64,000 nucleotides of DNA, from the NCBI RefSeq assembly GCF_001678675.1, contig NZ_LZRN01000015.1, forward strand, positions 1-64,000, given 5' to 3'. This DNA is from Gelidibacter algens (GTDB lineage Bacteria; Bacteroidota; Bacteroidia; Flavobacteriales; Flavobacteriaceae). How positions within the stretch are numbered: the first letter of the stretch is position 1; each line of letters starts with the position of its first letter. Made by a program: the position numbers and the translations under genes. Under the pieces are notes generated by a model. The model worked only from the letters and a program-made list of their open reading frames with translations, had not been told where the DNA came from and did no database searches. Of this stretch, positions 26,667 through 35,533 are shown in pieces.

Positions 26667-26698
26667 ATTTGTATATTTTGGTTGTCTATTTGGATTAA

Positions 26699-27403
26699 TT
26701 AAAGTTTTGAAAGGTATTCTGGAAACATATCGCGCCATAACGGCCAGTCATGTTTTGCCCATTTACGGACATCGTACCAAAATGGAATATTTTTGTCTCT
26801 AAGTATTTTTGCCATCTTTTCATTCGCTTCTAAGCAAATATCCCATTCACCCACACCAAGTATTATTTTCATCTTCCATAAATCAGGATGGTTATTACCC
26901 GGAAGATAATCTATAGGGTTGTTGAAAAATACGTTATCGTCATAATGGCCATCTACAAAAGATTTAATATCAAACGCACCGCTCATACTAAACATATGGC
27001 TCACTTTTTCTGGATGTTTAAACGCAAAGTTTGAAGCCTGATAGCCGCCAAAACTTGGTCCTGCAACGGCAACTTTATGGAGTCCCTTTTCATTACAAAT
27101 AGGATTGACTAGTTCATTTAATATAAATTGATCATACCACTCATGGTTTTTTGCGCGCTGTGAAGGATGTATGTTTTTATTATACCAACTCAGTTCATTA
27201 ATGCCATCTGGACAGTAAATTTGGATTTTACCTTGCTCAACAAACCACCTGGCAGATTCTACAAGTTTCATGTCTTTGCATTCATTATGTTTTCCCATAG
27301 TAGTTGGGAAAAGTATAACAGGGTATCCTGAATGTCCAAAGACAAGCATTTCAATGTCCTTGCTAAGTGTTGGTGAGTACCACTTGTGGTGTTGTTCTTT
27401 CAA
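26699..27403 (-). CDS. Alpha/beta-hydrolase esterase family protein
   Basis: This 234-residue cytoplasmic hydrolase of the putative esterase family shows GYPVILFPTTMGKHNECKD near the start, the nucleophile elbow GPSFGGYQA (Ser near residue 125), and a terminal His in WAKHDWPLW. It heads the minus-strand ligase operon, so it is cotranscribed with three amide-forming enzymes and one amidotransferase. The esterase at 18621 marks the other end of the convergent pair. The function within the group is unproven. Confidence 0.8.
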   Translation of the reverse strand: MKEQHHKWYSPTLSKDIEMLVFGHSGYPVILFPTTMGKHNECKDMKLVESARWFVEQGKIQIYCPDGINELSWYNKNIHPSQRAKNHEWYDQFILNELVNPICNEKGLHKVAVAGPSFGGYQASNFAFKHPEKVSHMFSMSGAFDIKSFVDGHYDDNVFFNNPIDYLPGNNHPDLWKMKIILGVGEWDICLEANEKMAKILRDKNIPFWYDVRKWAKHDWPLWRDMFPEYLSKL

Positions 27404-27781
27404 TATATGCTCCTTTAAAATGTTAGGTTCGATCTATAAAATGTGAATGTGATGCTTTTCTATCTAAAAGTTCGTTGAATTTATTTTATAGCAACGGGTA
27501 CAACAATATACTTTTTTTAATTATAAATTCAATACCATCCTGTGGTATTCTTAAATTTTTGTGAATTATACAAATAATGAATAGGAATCTTAATTTTTTA
27601 TTATGATTCTCACTGTAAAATCTAAAGTAATCTCATTTTGACCAAATCTTTTATGTTTACAATTCATCCTCCGCATTTAACAATTGAGTCATACAGTTTT
27701 TAGGGAGCCCAACGATAAACCGATATTTGCTTGTAACACTAACAATGTCAAATTATTTACTAATCATTACACCATAATCTT
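27404..27781. promoter_or_regulatory. Divergent promoter region
   Basis: This gap of 378 bp separates two divergent transcription units, the ligase operon to the left and the TPR/histidine-kinase operon to the right. It must hold both promoters, but I could not assign individual boxes with confidence. No gene is seen. Confidence 0.4.
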
Positions 27782-28402
27782 ATGAAACATTTAATTATTA
27801 TTATCGCAGTGTTCCTCACCGGAATGATTTCAGCACAGACTAATTATGACAAAGGCATGCAAAAGGCTTTTGAGCTTTGGGAAAACAATAATTGGACGGA
27901 AGCTGAACAACTTTTTGAGCGTATCGCCGCTGCTGAACCTGAGCAATGGTTGCCAAACTACTATATAGCGCAACTGAACAGTTTAAAAACCTGGGAAGAA
28001 AAGGATGCCGATAAAGTAAAAGCACAATTGGAAAAGGCGCAAAACTATCTCAATGATGCCATGTCAATCGAAAAAGACAATGCGGATATATTGGTGATGC
28101 AGGCACAAATTTTTACCAATTGGGTCGCTTTTGATGGGATGACTTATGGGATGAAGTATTCGGCCAAAATATCAGATTTATATAATAAAGCATATGCGAT
28201 TGCGCCAGAAAACCCAATGGTGGTGCTCAATAGAGCCGATTGGAATATGGGCAGCGCTCGTTATTTTGGTCAAGATACAAAGCCGTTTTGTAAAGATGTA
28301 GAAAAAGCCAAAGAACTTTTTGCTAACTTTAAACCGGAAAAACCATTCTATCCCAATTGGGGACGGGAGCGTGCGGAGTCCATCCTAAAATCCTGTAACT
28401 AA
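27782..28402 (+). CDS. Secreted TPR-repeat protein
   Basis: The product has 206 residues with the signal peptide MKHLIIIIAVFLTGMISAQT (cleavage after Ala18). Helical repeats follow: WENNNWTEAEQLFERIAAAEP, EEKDADKVKAQLEKAQNYL and NAMSIEKDNADILVMQAQ, which fit tetratricopeptide repeats. It is periplasmic. It precedes a LytS-type kinase gene by about 25 bp and is probably in that operon, so it could be its sensory or export partner (inference). Confidence 0.7.
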   Translation: MKHLIIIIAVFLTGMISAQTNYDKGMQKAFELWENNNWTEAEQLFERIAAAEPEQWLPNYYIAQLNSLKTWEEKDADKVKAQLEKAQNYLNDAMSIEKDNADILVMQAQIFTNWVAFDGMTYGMKYSAKISDLYNKAYAIAPENPMVVLNRADWNMGSARYFGQDTKPFCKDVEKAKELFANFKPEKPFYPNWGRERAESILKSCN

Positions 28403-28427
28403 TATTACAATTTATACCAAGCGTGTG

Positions 28428-29759
28428 ATGAGCAAATCGATAAAAACCATATACCTCACCTTTTTTATTGGTTGTGCTGTTTATGTGATAGGCAATTTGT
28501 TGTCAAAGGGGTTTGACTATGAGACTCTAAATGACTTTTTTGTTGATTTTGGCTTTTATCAGCTTTATGCCTTTCTGCTAGGGTATTCCAATTATTATTA
28601 TTTTGCCTATCTGGAAAAGTTCAATTGGAAAAAAGAAGAAGGTCTTAAACGGATCGTGATTGGGGTTCTTGGTTCGGCGGTTATATCGTTGATCGGGTTG
28701 TTTATTCTAAATGGCTTCACATATAGTATCTATAAAGGAATTTCATGGATCGACTTTTTGCAATCGCAACGTTGGGGCAACTATAGTTTCGGACTTTGGA
28801 TTACTCTAACTATTGTGATTACGTTTCATTTTGTCTATTTCTATAACCGTTATCAGCAGAATAAAATAAAAGAGCAAAAGGTGATTGCCAACACGGCCAA
28901 TGCGCAATTTGAAAGCTTAAAAAATCAGATTGATCCGCATTTTCTGTTTAACAGCCTAAACGTTCTAACATCCTTAATTGAAGAAAATCCTGATAATGCA
29001 CAGCGTTTTACCGTGTCTTTATCAAAAATTTACAGGTATGTTTTAGAGCAAAAAGATAAGGAATTGGTGCCGGTAGAAGAAGAATTGGAGTTTGCCAAAA
29101 CCTATATGAACCTTCTGAAAATGCGCTTTGAAAACAGTATCAACTTTGAAATCCCAGACTATGCTGATCATCCGAATGCTAAAGTAGTGCCTTTGTCCTT
29201 ACAGCTACTGTTGGAAAATACCATTAAACACAATACGGTAAGTGAGTCCAAACCCTTGCACATTAAAATTCTAATTGAAGATAACTATTTAGTGGTGCAG
29301 AATAATTTGCAAAAAAAGGAAGTCCTTCAAACCAGGAAGGGCGTAGGACTTCAAAATATAGTCAATAGATATGGTATTCTGACCAAAAGGAATGTTTTGA
29401 TTGACGAATCAGGAGCAGTCTTTAAAGTGAAAATACCCATCTTGACCAAACAAACTTCAATCATGGAAACGAAATATCTTTATGATGAACAAGAGGCTTA
29501 TTATCGGGCTAAAAAGAGAGTGGAAGAGATTAAAGGCTTCTTCGGAAACGTAGTGTCTTATTGTGTGGTCATTCCGTTTTTAATATTCATCAATTATAAA
29601 ACTTCTTGGAATTACCAATGGTTTTGGTTCCCAATGTTGGGTTGGGGAATGGGACTCATCTTTCATGCCTTTGGCGTATTCGGTTACGGAAAAGCCTGGG
29701 AAGAACGTAAAATAAAAGAAATCTTGGCAAAAGAACAAAACACTAAAACATGGAACTAA
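28428..29759 (+). CDS. LytS-type sensor histidine kinase with C-terminal 2TM domain
   Basis: ATG at 28428 is chosen over the in-frame GTG at 28425, giving 443 residues. There are four membrane helices at about 8-24, 44-62, 76-98 and 122-140, then the His_kinase domain with NQIDPHFLFNSLNVLTSLIE (phospho-acceptor His near 171) and the N-box LLLENTIKHN, and a G-box-like GVGLQNIVNRYG. Residues about 355-435 form a separate 2TM domain (YYRAKKRVEEIKGFFGNV and a second helix). The fusion is unusual because a stand-alone 2TM protein follows with a 1-base overlap. The cognate LytTR regulator lies downstream. Confidence 0.85.
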   Translation: MSKSIKTIYLTFFIGCAVYVIGNLLSKGFDYETLNDFFVDFGFYQLYAFLLGYSNYYYFAYLEKFNWKKEEGLKRIVIGVLGSAVISLIGLFILNGFTYSIYKGISWIDFLQSQRWGNYSFGLWITLTIVITFHFVYFYNRYQQNKIKEQKVIANTANAQFESLKNQIDPHFLFNSLNVLTSLIEENPDNAQRFTVSLSKIYRYVLEQKDKELVPVEEELEFAKTYMNLLKMRFENSINFEIPDYADHPNAKVVPLSLQLLLENTIKHNTVSESKPLHIKILIEDNYLVVQNNLQKKEVLQTRKGVGLQNIVNRYGILTKRNVLIDESGAVFKVKIPILTKQTSIMETKYLYDEQEAYYRAKKRVEEIKGFFGNVVSYCVVIPFLIFINYKTSWNYQWFWFPMLGWGMGLIFHAFGVFGYGKAWEERKIKEILAKEQNTKTWN

Positions 29760-30073
29760 TGGAACCAAATCATTTTGAGCAGGAGCGTTATGACAGAGCT
29801 AAAAAGCGCGTTAAAAAAATTACCGGATTTTACAGCCACCTTTTGGTATATGTGGTGATTAATTTGATGATTTTTGTGATTAATGTCCAAGAGTTGGACC
29901 CAGGTGAAGGTTATTTTGAATGGCATAATTTTACGACGCTCTTCTTTTGGGGCATCGGACTTTTGGCTCACGGACTCTCGGTTTTTATGCCATATGTGGT
30001 ACTCGGGAAGAACTGGGAAGAAAAAAAGATCAAAGAATTAATGGAAAAGGAGCGTGAGAGCAAATGGGAGTAA
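29759..30073 (+). CDS. 2TM domain protein
   Basis: This protein is 104 residues, read from the ATG that overlaps the kinase stop as TAATG. Another ATG 9 bases earlier is possible. It has RYDRAKKRVKKITGFYSHLL, two membrane helices with a short loop, and the family ending WEEKKIKELMEK. The same domain ends the preceding kinase, so the pair likely arose by duplication. It may modulate the kinase in the membrane (inference). Confidence 0.75.
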   Translation: MEPNHFEQERYDRAKKRVKKITGFYSHLLVYVVINLMIFVINVQELDPGEGYFEWHNFTTLFFWGIGLLAHGLSVFMPYVVLGKNWEEKKIKELMEKERESKWE

Positions 30074-30114
30074 GGCCTGACAGCAGTATCTATGCAATTC
30101 AAAAAACCACACCA

Positions 30115-30870
30115 ATGAACGTAATCATTATAGAAGACGAAAAACCATCAGCACGCCGCCTGCAACGAATGTTGGGCACTCTTGAAATTGAGACCAACAC
30201 CATGCTACATTCTGTTGAAGAAGCCATAGCCTGGTTTAAAAAGAACACACATCCTGATCTAATATTTTTGGATATTCAATTGAGCGATGGCCTGTCTTTT
30301 GAAATTTTTGATACTCTAGAGATCAATTCGGCCGTTATTTTCACCACCGCTTATGATGAATATGCGCTGCAAGCTTTTAAATTGAACAGTATTGATTATT
30401 TGTTGAAACCTATTGATGAAGTTGATTTGGCAAAAGCCGTTGCAAAATTTAAATTACGATTGCCATCACAACAACCAGTAATGATCGATTTTAACGACAT
30501 CAAAAGTATGTTGGTCAATCCTTTGGACAGAACCTATAAAAAGCGGTTCTCCGTAAAAGTGGGGCAGCATCTCAAATTGATTGCCACTGAAGATATTGAA
30601 TGTTTTTACAGTGAAAATAAAGGCACGTATGCCTATACCAACGACGGCAGAAACTACCTTTTAGATGTCAGCTTGGACCAGTTGGAGCCAGATTTAGACC
30701 CCACTATGTTTTTCAGGGTCAGCAGAAAGTTTTATATCAATGTCAATGCTATTAAGGATATGATCAGTTATACCAACTCCCGTCTGCAAATTAAATTGAA
30801 CACCTTTATGGAGCATGAGGTAATTGTTGCCAGAGAACGCGTTAAAGACTTTAAGGATTGGCTGGAATAA
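30115..30870 (+). CDS. LytTR-family response regulator
   Basis: Start at 30115 (MNVIIIEDEKPSARRLQRML) gives 251 residues. An upstream in-frame ATG at 30064 would overlap the 2TM gene and adds 17 unlikely residues. The receiver domain has the acidic pocket EDE, phospho-acceptor Asp in DLIFLDIQLSDG, the Thr/Ala switch in VIFTTAYDEYA and Lys in DYLLKPID. The C-terminal LytTR domain (about 140-250) binds DNA: KRFSVKVGQHLKLIA and FFRVSRKFYINVNAIKDM. It is the output partner of the LytS-type kinase upstream. Its target genes are not indicated in the window. Confidence 0.9.
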   Translation: MNVIIIEDEKPSARRLQRMLGTLEIETNTMLHSVEEAIAWFKKNTHPDLIFLDIQLSDGLSFEIFDTLEINSAVIFTTAYDEYALQAFKLNSIDYLLKPIDEVDLAKAVAKFKLRLPSQQPVMIDFNDIKSMLVNPLDRTYKKRFSVKVGQHLKLIATEDIECFYSENKGTYAYTNDGRNYLLDVSLDQLEPDLDPTMFFRVSRKFYINVNAIKDMISYTNSRLQIKLNTFMEHEVIVARERVKDFKDWLE

Positions 30871-32052
30871 CTAATCATCAACCCGATTATCATCAAACGC
30901 CGATGGCAACAACTTTGGAATAAACTTAATAAACAAAGGCAGTAAGATGGCGCCTCCAGGCAACAAAAAGATGGCCAAACTTGGTATGGATTTAAAAATA
31001 TCCAGCAATTGCACTTGAACTTTTTTGTGTTCTGCTTCGGTCAATTCCCTTGTGGTCGATTTCGTTAAAAGTACCATCAGCTCCTTACTCTGTTTCAATT
31101 CTTTCAATAGCCGTTTGCTGTTTCTGCTAATCAGCTTGATCACCATCTTGCTGGAGTTGTCATAAAAACTCTTCACAAAATTTTTAGAACCAAGTGCTGC
31201 TATATTTTTTTTATTAGAATTATAAAAGGTATCAATATCTAAAATGGACTGCTTCAAAACTGCTCGATCGAGATCCAAATGATTACAAAATTCGGTTAGG
31301 AATGCGTTCTCGCTTTGGTCAATTTTCGTATCGGTCCATGAGGCCATACAGGCAATGTCAATAATGTACCGCTTTTCTAATGATGTTTTGAGCGTAAAAA
31401 TGGCATTTCCATAATCCAGTGGGGCATTGGCTTGGTAGCGTCTGGAGAGTTTGAACAGTTTTGTCAAACTGTAGTCATAGTTGCTTTTCTGAAGCTTAGA
31501 TTCAAAAACTTCAATTACAACGGTTTCTATAGCCGTTTCTATATCTTGTAAGTATTGGTCTGATACTGCATTGCTGTCTAAAAACCGTTGATAGGCAAGC
31601 ACATCTACAAACAACAGGGCATTGGTTATAAAATAACTGAAATTCTTGGTAAAAATATTATCATCTATATGGACACGCTTGTCAATGAGTGCTTCCAATA
31701 AGGCGGCTGATTTCTTTTTTCCTAAAATAGAATCGAAAATAGAGGTTTTGCTTACGGTAATGGCACTGTAAAAATTGATGACGGTTTCTATAAATTTTTC
31801 TTCGGAAGGATTTTTTTTGTAAAAATAAAAGAAAGCCAAAATCAAATTGACCTTGCACAATTCTTCATCTGTCAAATCATTTTTCGGAATCGCATGACTT
31901 ACGGCATCCACATTGCTGCCATATATAAAACCACAATATTTAAGGTCTTGATAAAAGCCTTCAAGACTGGTGTTCAAAAAAGTTTCATCAGTTGAAACTT
32001 CTTTCAGTAATTTTTTAATCCAGCCAGACGCAGAGGGATTCATAGTCATCAA
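30871..32052 (-). CDS. LETM1-related protein with TerB-like middle region
   Basis: This 393-residue protein converges on the response-regulator gene, with the stops abutting. The N-terminal 210 residues are helical. Residues about 225-300 (IDIACMASWTDTKIDQSENAFLTEFCNHLDL) resemble a TerB-type helical domain with acidic loops. The C-terminus carries the hydrophobic LETM1-like signature SIPSLAIFLLPGGAILLPLF followed by IKFIPKLLPSAF. Flavobacterial proteins of this type are annotated as LETM1-related biofilm-associated proteins; the molecular role is not known to me. Confidence 0.7.
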   Translation of the reverse strand: MMTMNPSASGWIKKLLKEVSTDETFLNTSLEGFYQDLKYCGFIYGSNVDAVSHAIPKNDLTDEELCKVNLILAFFYFYKKNPSEEKFIETVINFYSAITVSKTSIFDSILGKKKSAALLEALIDKRVHIDDNIFTKNFSYFITNALLFVDVLAYQRFLDSNAVSDQYLQDIETAIETVVIEVFESKLQKSNYDYSLTKLFKLSRRYQANAPLDYGNAIFTLKTSLEKRYIIDIACMASWTDTKIDQSENAFLTEFCNHLDLDRAVLKQSILDIDTFYNSNKKNIAALGSKNFVKSFYDNSSKMVIKLISRNSKRLLKELKQSKELMVLLTKSTTRELTEAEHKKVQVQLLDIFKSIPSLAIFLLPGGAILLPLFIKFIPKLLPSAFDDNRVDD

Positions 32053-32189
32053 TCAATTAGTGCGCAAAGATACTTTTAAAATTAAAAAGGCCCTCTGTTT
32101 TGTGTTAACAAACTTTTAACAAAACCACTTCTTTAATTCTTCCGTAGGTATGGGCAGAGACATTAATAATTAACAAAATTCCCATTATT

Positions 32190-32840
32190 ATGAAAAAATC
32201 AAAAATTTTATTAGGGGCAGCAGTTATTGCGGTAGCTGGCTTCTTCACAATTGCAGCAGATCACATTGATGCGCCTGCAGTAACTGGTGGTGCAAATGAC
32301 ATCACCGACTTTTATGCCTTTCAAGGGCAAAACACCGACAACATCGTATTTGTAGCGAATGTTCAGGGCCTATTATCGCCTACAGCAACACAAAATGCAA
32401 AGTTTGATGAAAACACAATGTTGGAAATTAACATCGACACCGATGGAGATGCTATTGAAGATTTAGTTATTCAGGCAACCTCAAGAAATGGAAAGATGTA
32501 TTTCTTTGGTCCAGTTGCTCCAGCCCAAACAGGCATGAGCAGTACTATTCGTACCATGGCAACAGCCTCTAGTGTGGATATTACACCTGCGGGCACAAAC
32601 GCCATTGTAGCTACCAACGCAGGGATGAACTTTTTTGCTGGTCCGCGAGATGATCCGTTCTTCTTTGACTTTGATCAGTTCAATGCTATTTTAGCAGGTG
32701 ATGCTGATGGATTTAACAATCCAGGAACAGACAAGTTTAAAGGTACCAATGTCATGTCAGTGGTAGTGGAAGTACCAAAATCAATGATTGGTGGTACAGG
32801 AAGCATCAACTCATGGGTAGAATCGAAAAGAAAACAATAA
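32190..32840 (+). CDS. DUF4331 domain secreted protein
   Basis: The product has 216 residues. MKKSKILLGAAVIAVAGFFT is a signal peptide, and the mature part starts ADHIDAPAVTGGANDITDFY, the strongly conserved opening of DUF4331 with His and Asp residues. FFAGPRDDPFFFDFDQFNAI is the second family motif. The protein is exported. It pairs with the next gene (20-bp gap), a smaller lipoprotein that looks like the family's C-terminal part, so together they may replace one longer DUF4331 protein. Function is unknown. Confidence 0.8.
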   Translation: MKKSKILLGAAVIAVAGFFTIAADHIDAPAVTGGANDITDFYAFQGQNTDNIVFVANVQGLLSPTATQNAKFDENTMLEINIDTDGDAIEDLVIQATSRNGKMYFFGPVAPAQTGMSSTIRTMATASSVDITPAGTNAIVATNAGMNFFAGPRDDPFFFDFDQFNAILAGDADGFNNPGTDKFKGTNVMSVVVEVPKSMIGGTGSINSWVESKRKQ

Positions 32841-32859
32841 ACTCTTAAAAACAAATATT

Positions 32860-33408
32860 ATGAATTTCAACAACATAAAAATAGCTGCAATAGCAGTACT
32901 TATTTCTCTTACTGCCTACAATTGCAGTAATGATGATGACGCCATGGAAACCTCAGGCCCTGACTTTTCAGGATCTTACACCCAAGAAGATCAAATGGCA
33001 AGACCAGCAATCAATACGGTATTTGTATCAACAGGAAACAAAGATGCTTTTAACGCCACTGTGCCTTCTAATCAAGGTGCTGCTTTTCAATCTGCTTTTC
33101 AAAGTAAATTATTAGCTCTGAATGCTGGCTATACCACTAATGCTTTAGGTATGGATGCCGCAACCTTTACAGGCGCCTTGGCTACAGATGTGCTAACAGT
33201 TACTTTAGACGGAAAAACCACATTTTTTGACGGCACTAATGTATTGACAGGTCGTGCTTTGGCAGATGATGTGATCGATACAGAATTGCTATTGATTTTT
33301 GGTGGCCCAATGGGTGCTGATAATGGCGGTGTCACAAGTGATAATGTAGATACGAATGACAAACCATTCTCAACTTCATTTCCTTACTTGGCTGCACCAC
33401 ACCAATAA
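32860..33408 (+). CDS. DUF4331-related lipoprotein
   Basis: The product has 182 residues. A lipoprotein signal ends at Cys22 (LISLTAYNCSND). The mature part contains DQMARPAINTVFVSTGNKDAF and LTGRALADDVIDTELLLIFGG, both typical of the C-terminal half of DUF4331 proteins. It follows the longer DUF4331 gene by 20 bp and is followed by a strong terminator hairpin. Confidence 0.75.
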   Translation: MNFNNIKIAAIAVLISLTAYNCSNDDDAMETSGPDFSGSYTQEDQMARPAINTVFVSTGNKDAFNATVPSNQGAAFQSAFQSKLLALNAGYTTNALGMDAATFTGALATDVLTVTLDGKTTFFDGTNVLTGRALADDVIDTELLLIFGGPMGADNGGVTSDNVDTNDKPFSTSFPYLAAPHQ

Positions 33409-33417
33409 AAATGACTC

Positions 33418-33455
33418 AACCCTGAAATGGTGAAATGCTATTTCAGGGTTTTTTT
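33418..33455 (+). terminator. Rho-independent terminator after the DUF4331 pair
   Basis: AACCCTGAAAT (33418-33428) pairs with ATTTCAGGGTT (33440-33450) over 11 bp with an 11-base loop, and a run of seven T follows. The next gene's start is placed at 33499, after this hairpin, rather than at the in-frame ATG at 33427 inside it. Some read-through must occur unless the TPR gene has its own promoter in the 44 bp left. Confidence 0.8.
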
Positions 33456-33498
33456 ACAAAAGACAAAAAACACAAGAAAAACTCAAAACAACAACCTC

Positions 33499-34788
33499 AT
33501 GAACTCAACATATATCTTAGCAATTTGCTCTATGGTTATATTAAGTAGTTGCAACACATCATCCAAAAAAGTCACGGATACCTCAGATTACAATAGGTAT
33601 TTGGACCTTGCCGACAATAAAAATATGATGGATGCCCAAAAGGATTTCGACTTTTGGACTACAAAAGCAGAAGAGGCTTATAACCCCTATTCTTACTCAA
33701 GTCAAATTGCAAACACCTATGCTACAATGTTTGCCGCAACAGGAAAAATAGACTATTTAAAATTGGCCGAAAAAAACCTTATAGAGCTTAATGAAGTAAA
33801 CAATTACAAATCTTCCGGAGCATTAAAAAGCTTAGCCGCCAACTATATCTCACAGCATAAATTCAAAGAAGCCCTTCAGCTGTTGACAACAGCCGAATTG
33901 AATGGTGATAATCTTGAAGGCACTCAAAAAATGCTATTTGATGTGCATTTAGAATTAGGGAACTATAAATTGGCGAAGTCATATCTTGAAGGTTTTGAAA
34001 ACATGTCAGATTTTGATTATCTGATCAGATTGGCCAAATGGAGTGACCACCAAGGAAATTTGGATGCTGCCATTACCTATCTGGAAAAAGCTAAAGCGGT
34101 TGCAGAATCTTCCAACCTAAAAGGCGTTAAACAATGGGCTTATACCAATTTGGCTGATTTTTATGGTCATGCCGGTAGAATCAATGATTCCTACAATCAT
34201 TTTTTGATGGCTTTGGAACTTGACCCGAACGATGCTTACGCTAAGAAAGGAATCGCTTGGATTATTTATTCCCATGAAAAAAATCCTGATGAAGCTTTAC
34301 GTATCCTCAATACGGTGATGAAAGATTATCATGCGCCAGATTATTATTTATTGAAAGCTCAAATTTATGAGTTTAAAGGCGACATGGCAGCCAAAGCTGA
34401 ACAGCTTGCATTATATAACAATGCGGTAAAAAATGAAGCTTATGGAGACATGTACAATTACTATAATGTGCAATTGTACACTCAAGAAAACCAGAATTTA
34501 CAAGAGGCGATTGCCATTGCTAAGATCGAAGTTGATAATAGGCCTACACCACATTCTTATGATTTGCTGGCCTGGTCTTATTTTAAAAACGGTCAGTTAA
34601 AAGAGGCATTGGCGCTAACCAAAAAATATGTTTTGGAACAAACCTCAGAGCCCATGGCGATATACCACAGCGCAGAAATTTTAAAAGCTGCAGGAGATCT
34701 CGAAAAAGTAAAAGAGCTCAAGCCAGATTTAGTGTCAAGTGCTTATGAATTGGGCCCAATCATGGCGAAAAAAGTGAGCCAACTTTAA
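33499..34788 (+). CDS. TPR-repeat lipoprotein
   Basis: Start at 33499 gives MNSTYILAICSMVILSSCNT, a lipoprotein signal with lipid-modified Cys18. An upstream ATG at 33427 lies inside a terminator hairpin and is rejected. The mature 410 residues are tetratricopeptide repeats, for example GNLDAAITYLEKAKAVAE, AYTNLADFYGHAGRINDSYN and NPDEALRILNTVMKDYHAPD. It probably acts as a surface or periplasmic protein-binding scaffold. It follows the DUF4331 pair in many-gene order on the same strand and may serve the same process; no direct evidence exists for that. Confidence 0.8.
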   Translation: MNSTYILAICSMVILSSCNTSSKKVTDTSDYNRYLDLADNKNMMDAQKDFDFWTTKAEEAYNPYSYSSQIANTYATMFAATGKIDYLKLAEKNLIELNEVNNYKSSGALKSLAANYISQHKFKEALQLLTTAELNGDNLEGTQKMLFDVHLELGNYKLAKSYLEGFENMSDFDYLIRLAKWSDHQGNLDAAITYLEKAKAVAESSNLKGVKQWAYTNLADFYGHAGRINDSYNHFLMALELDPNDAYAKKGIAWIIYSHEKNPDEALRILNTVMKDYHAPDYYLLKAQIYEFKGDMAAKAEQLALYNNAVKNEAYGDMYNYYNVQLYTQENQNLQEAIAIAKIEVDNRPTPHSYDLLAWSYFKNGQLKEALALTKKYVLEQTSEPMAIYHSAEILKAAGDLEKVKELKPDLVSSAYELGPIMAKKVSQL

Positions 34789-34958
34789 AACTGATCTTCT
34801 AGGAGTAAACGTTCAGAATAGGCAACACGCTTTGCAGTGGAAATCCAATTGACACCAAGCAACCCTTTTTTGGTATAGACACTTGTGCCTATAAAATTTT
34901 AGGCCAACGATTATTTAATACTGTTAATTTGAGAGCATTAATAGTAACACTAACAAAG

Positions 34959-35011
34959 ATGAGCGCTGCTCATTTTTGTAAAGAGACCACAAGGTGTTGT
35001 GGTTGTTTTTT
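34959..35011 (+). terminator. Two consecutive terminator-like hairpins
   Basis: ATGAGC-GCT-GCTCAT at 34959-34973 is followed by T5. ACCACAA-GGTG-TTGTGGT at 34986-35003 is followed by TGTTTTTT. They lie 170 and 200 bp past the TPR gene stop. Either could end its transcript. Confidence 0.55.
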
Positions 35012-35114
35012 AGAGTTTTTTGTTTGTGGAAAGTGCTTAACTATAGCAATATGGTTAGGTGCTTTCCTGTTTTAAAGAGGTTTTATAGTTAATTGTGTTA
35101 CCTTCTAAAGTTGC

Positions 35115-35258
35115 CTATGTTGCTTTGGCGGTGAGGAAAAATATGCTGGAAGCAACTAAAAAACCCGAAATGAGACTGGCAGCGTCATTCTCTAATGCGA
35201 AATAAAGCGCAATTCCTGAACACCATAATACCAATCCTATAATTCTTTTTTTAGTCAT
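35115..35258 (-). CDS. Small two-helix membrane protein (47 residues)
   Basis: The product reads MTKKRIIGLVLWCSGIALYF then ALENDAASLISGFLVASSIF and FLTAKAT. Two hydrophobic helices (about 5-21 and 27-44) are joined by an acidic turn, and basic residues at the N-terminus place it inside. The clean hydrophobic pattern and Lys-rich start suggest a real gene in the otherwise empty 34.8-35.5 kb gap, on the strand of the anti-sigma/sigma genes. It has no recognised family or confirmed operon partner. Confidence 0.55.
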   Translation of the reverse strand: MTKKRIIGLVLWCSGIALYFALENDAASLISGFLVASSIFFLTAKAT

Positions 35259-35482
35259 GTGGTTAAGTTGAAACCGAGTGTCCAAAAGTTATTAGATTGT
35301 GGCCAGGATCTAACATGGAGGATTCTTTTTTCCATGTAAACTCTCCAGAAATCACAATATGTCAATATGAATAAAAATAAAAAAAATAATCAAGTCTTCT
35401 TGAACCATTTTAGGTTCTATAATACTTATCTCAAACGTCATGAGAACATGGCGTCTATCCGCACCTAAAAAATTTTACGCAC

Positions 35483-35510
35483 AAAAAAGCACCAACAATA
35501 CGTTGGTGCT
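35483..35510 (-). terminator. Terminator of the anti-sigma gene
   Basis: AGCACCAAC-AATAC-GTTGGTGCT makes a 9-bp stem. Read on the minus strand it is followed by six T. It lies just past the anti-sigma gene stop at 35534. Confidence 0.8.
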
Positions 35511-35533
35511 AGTGATATCAAAACAAAAAAAGC

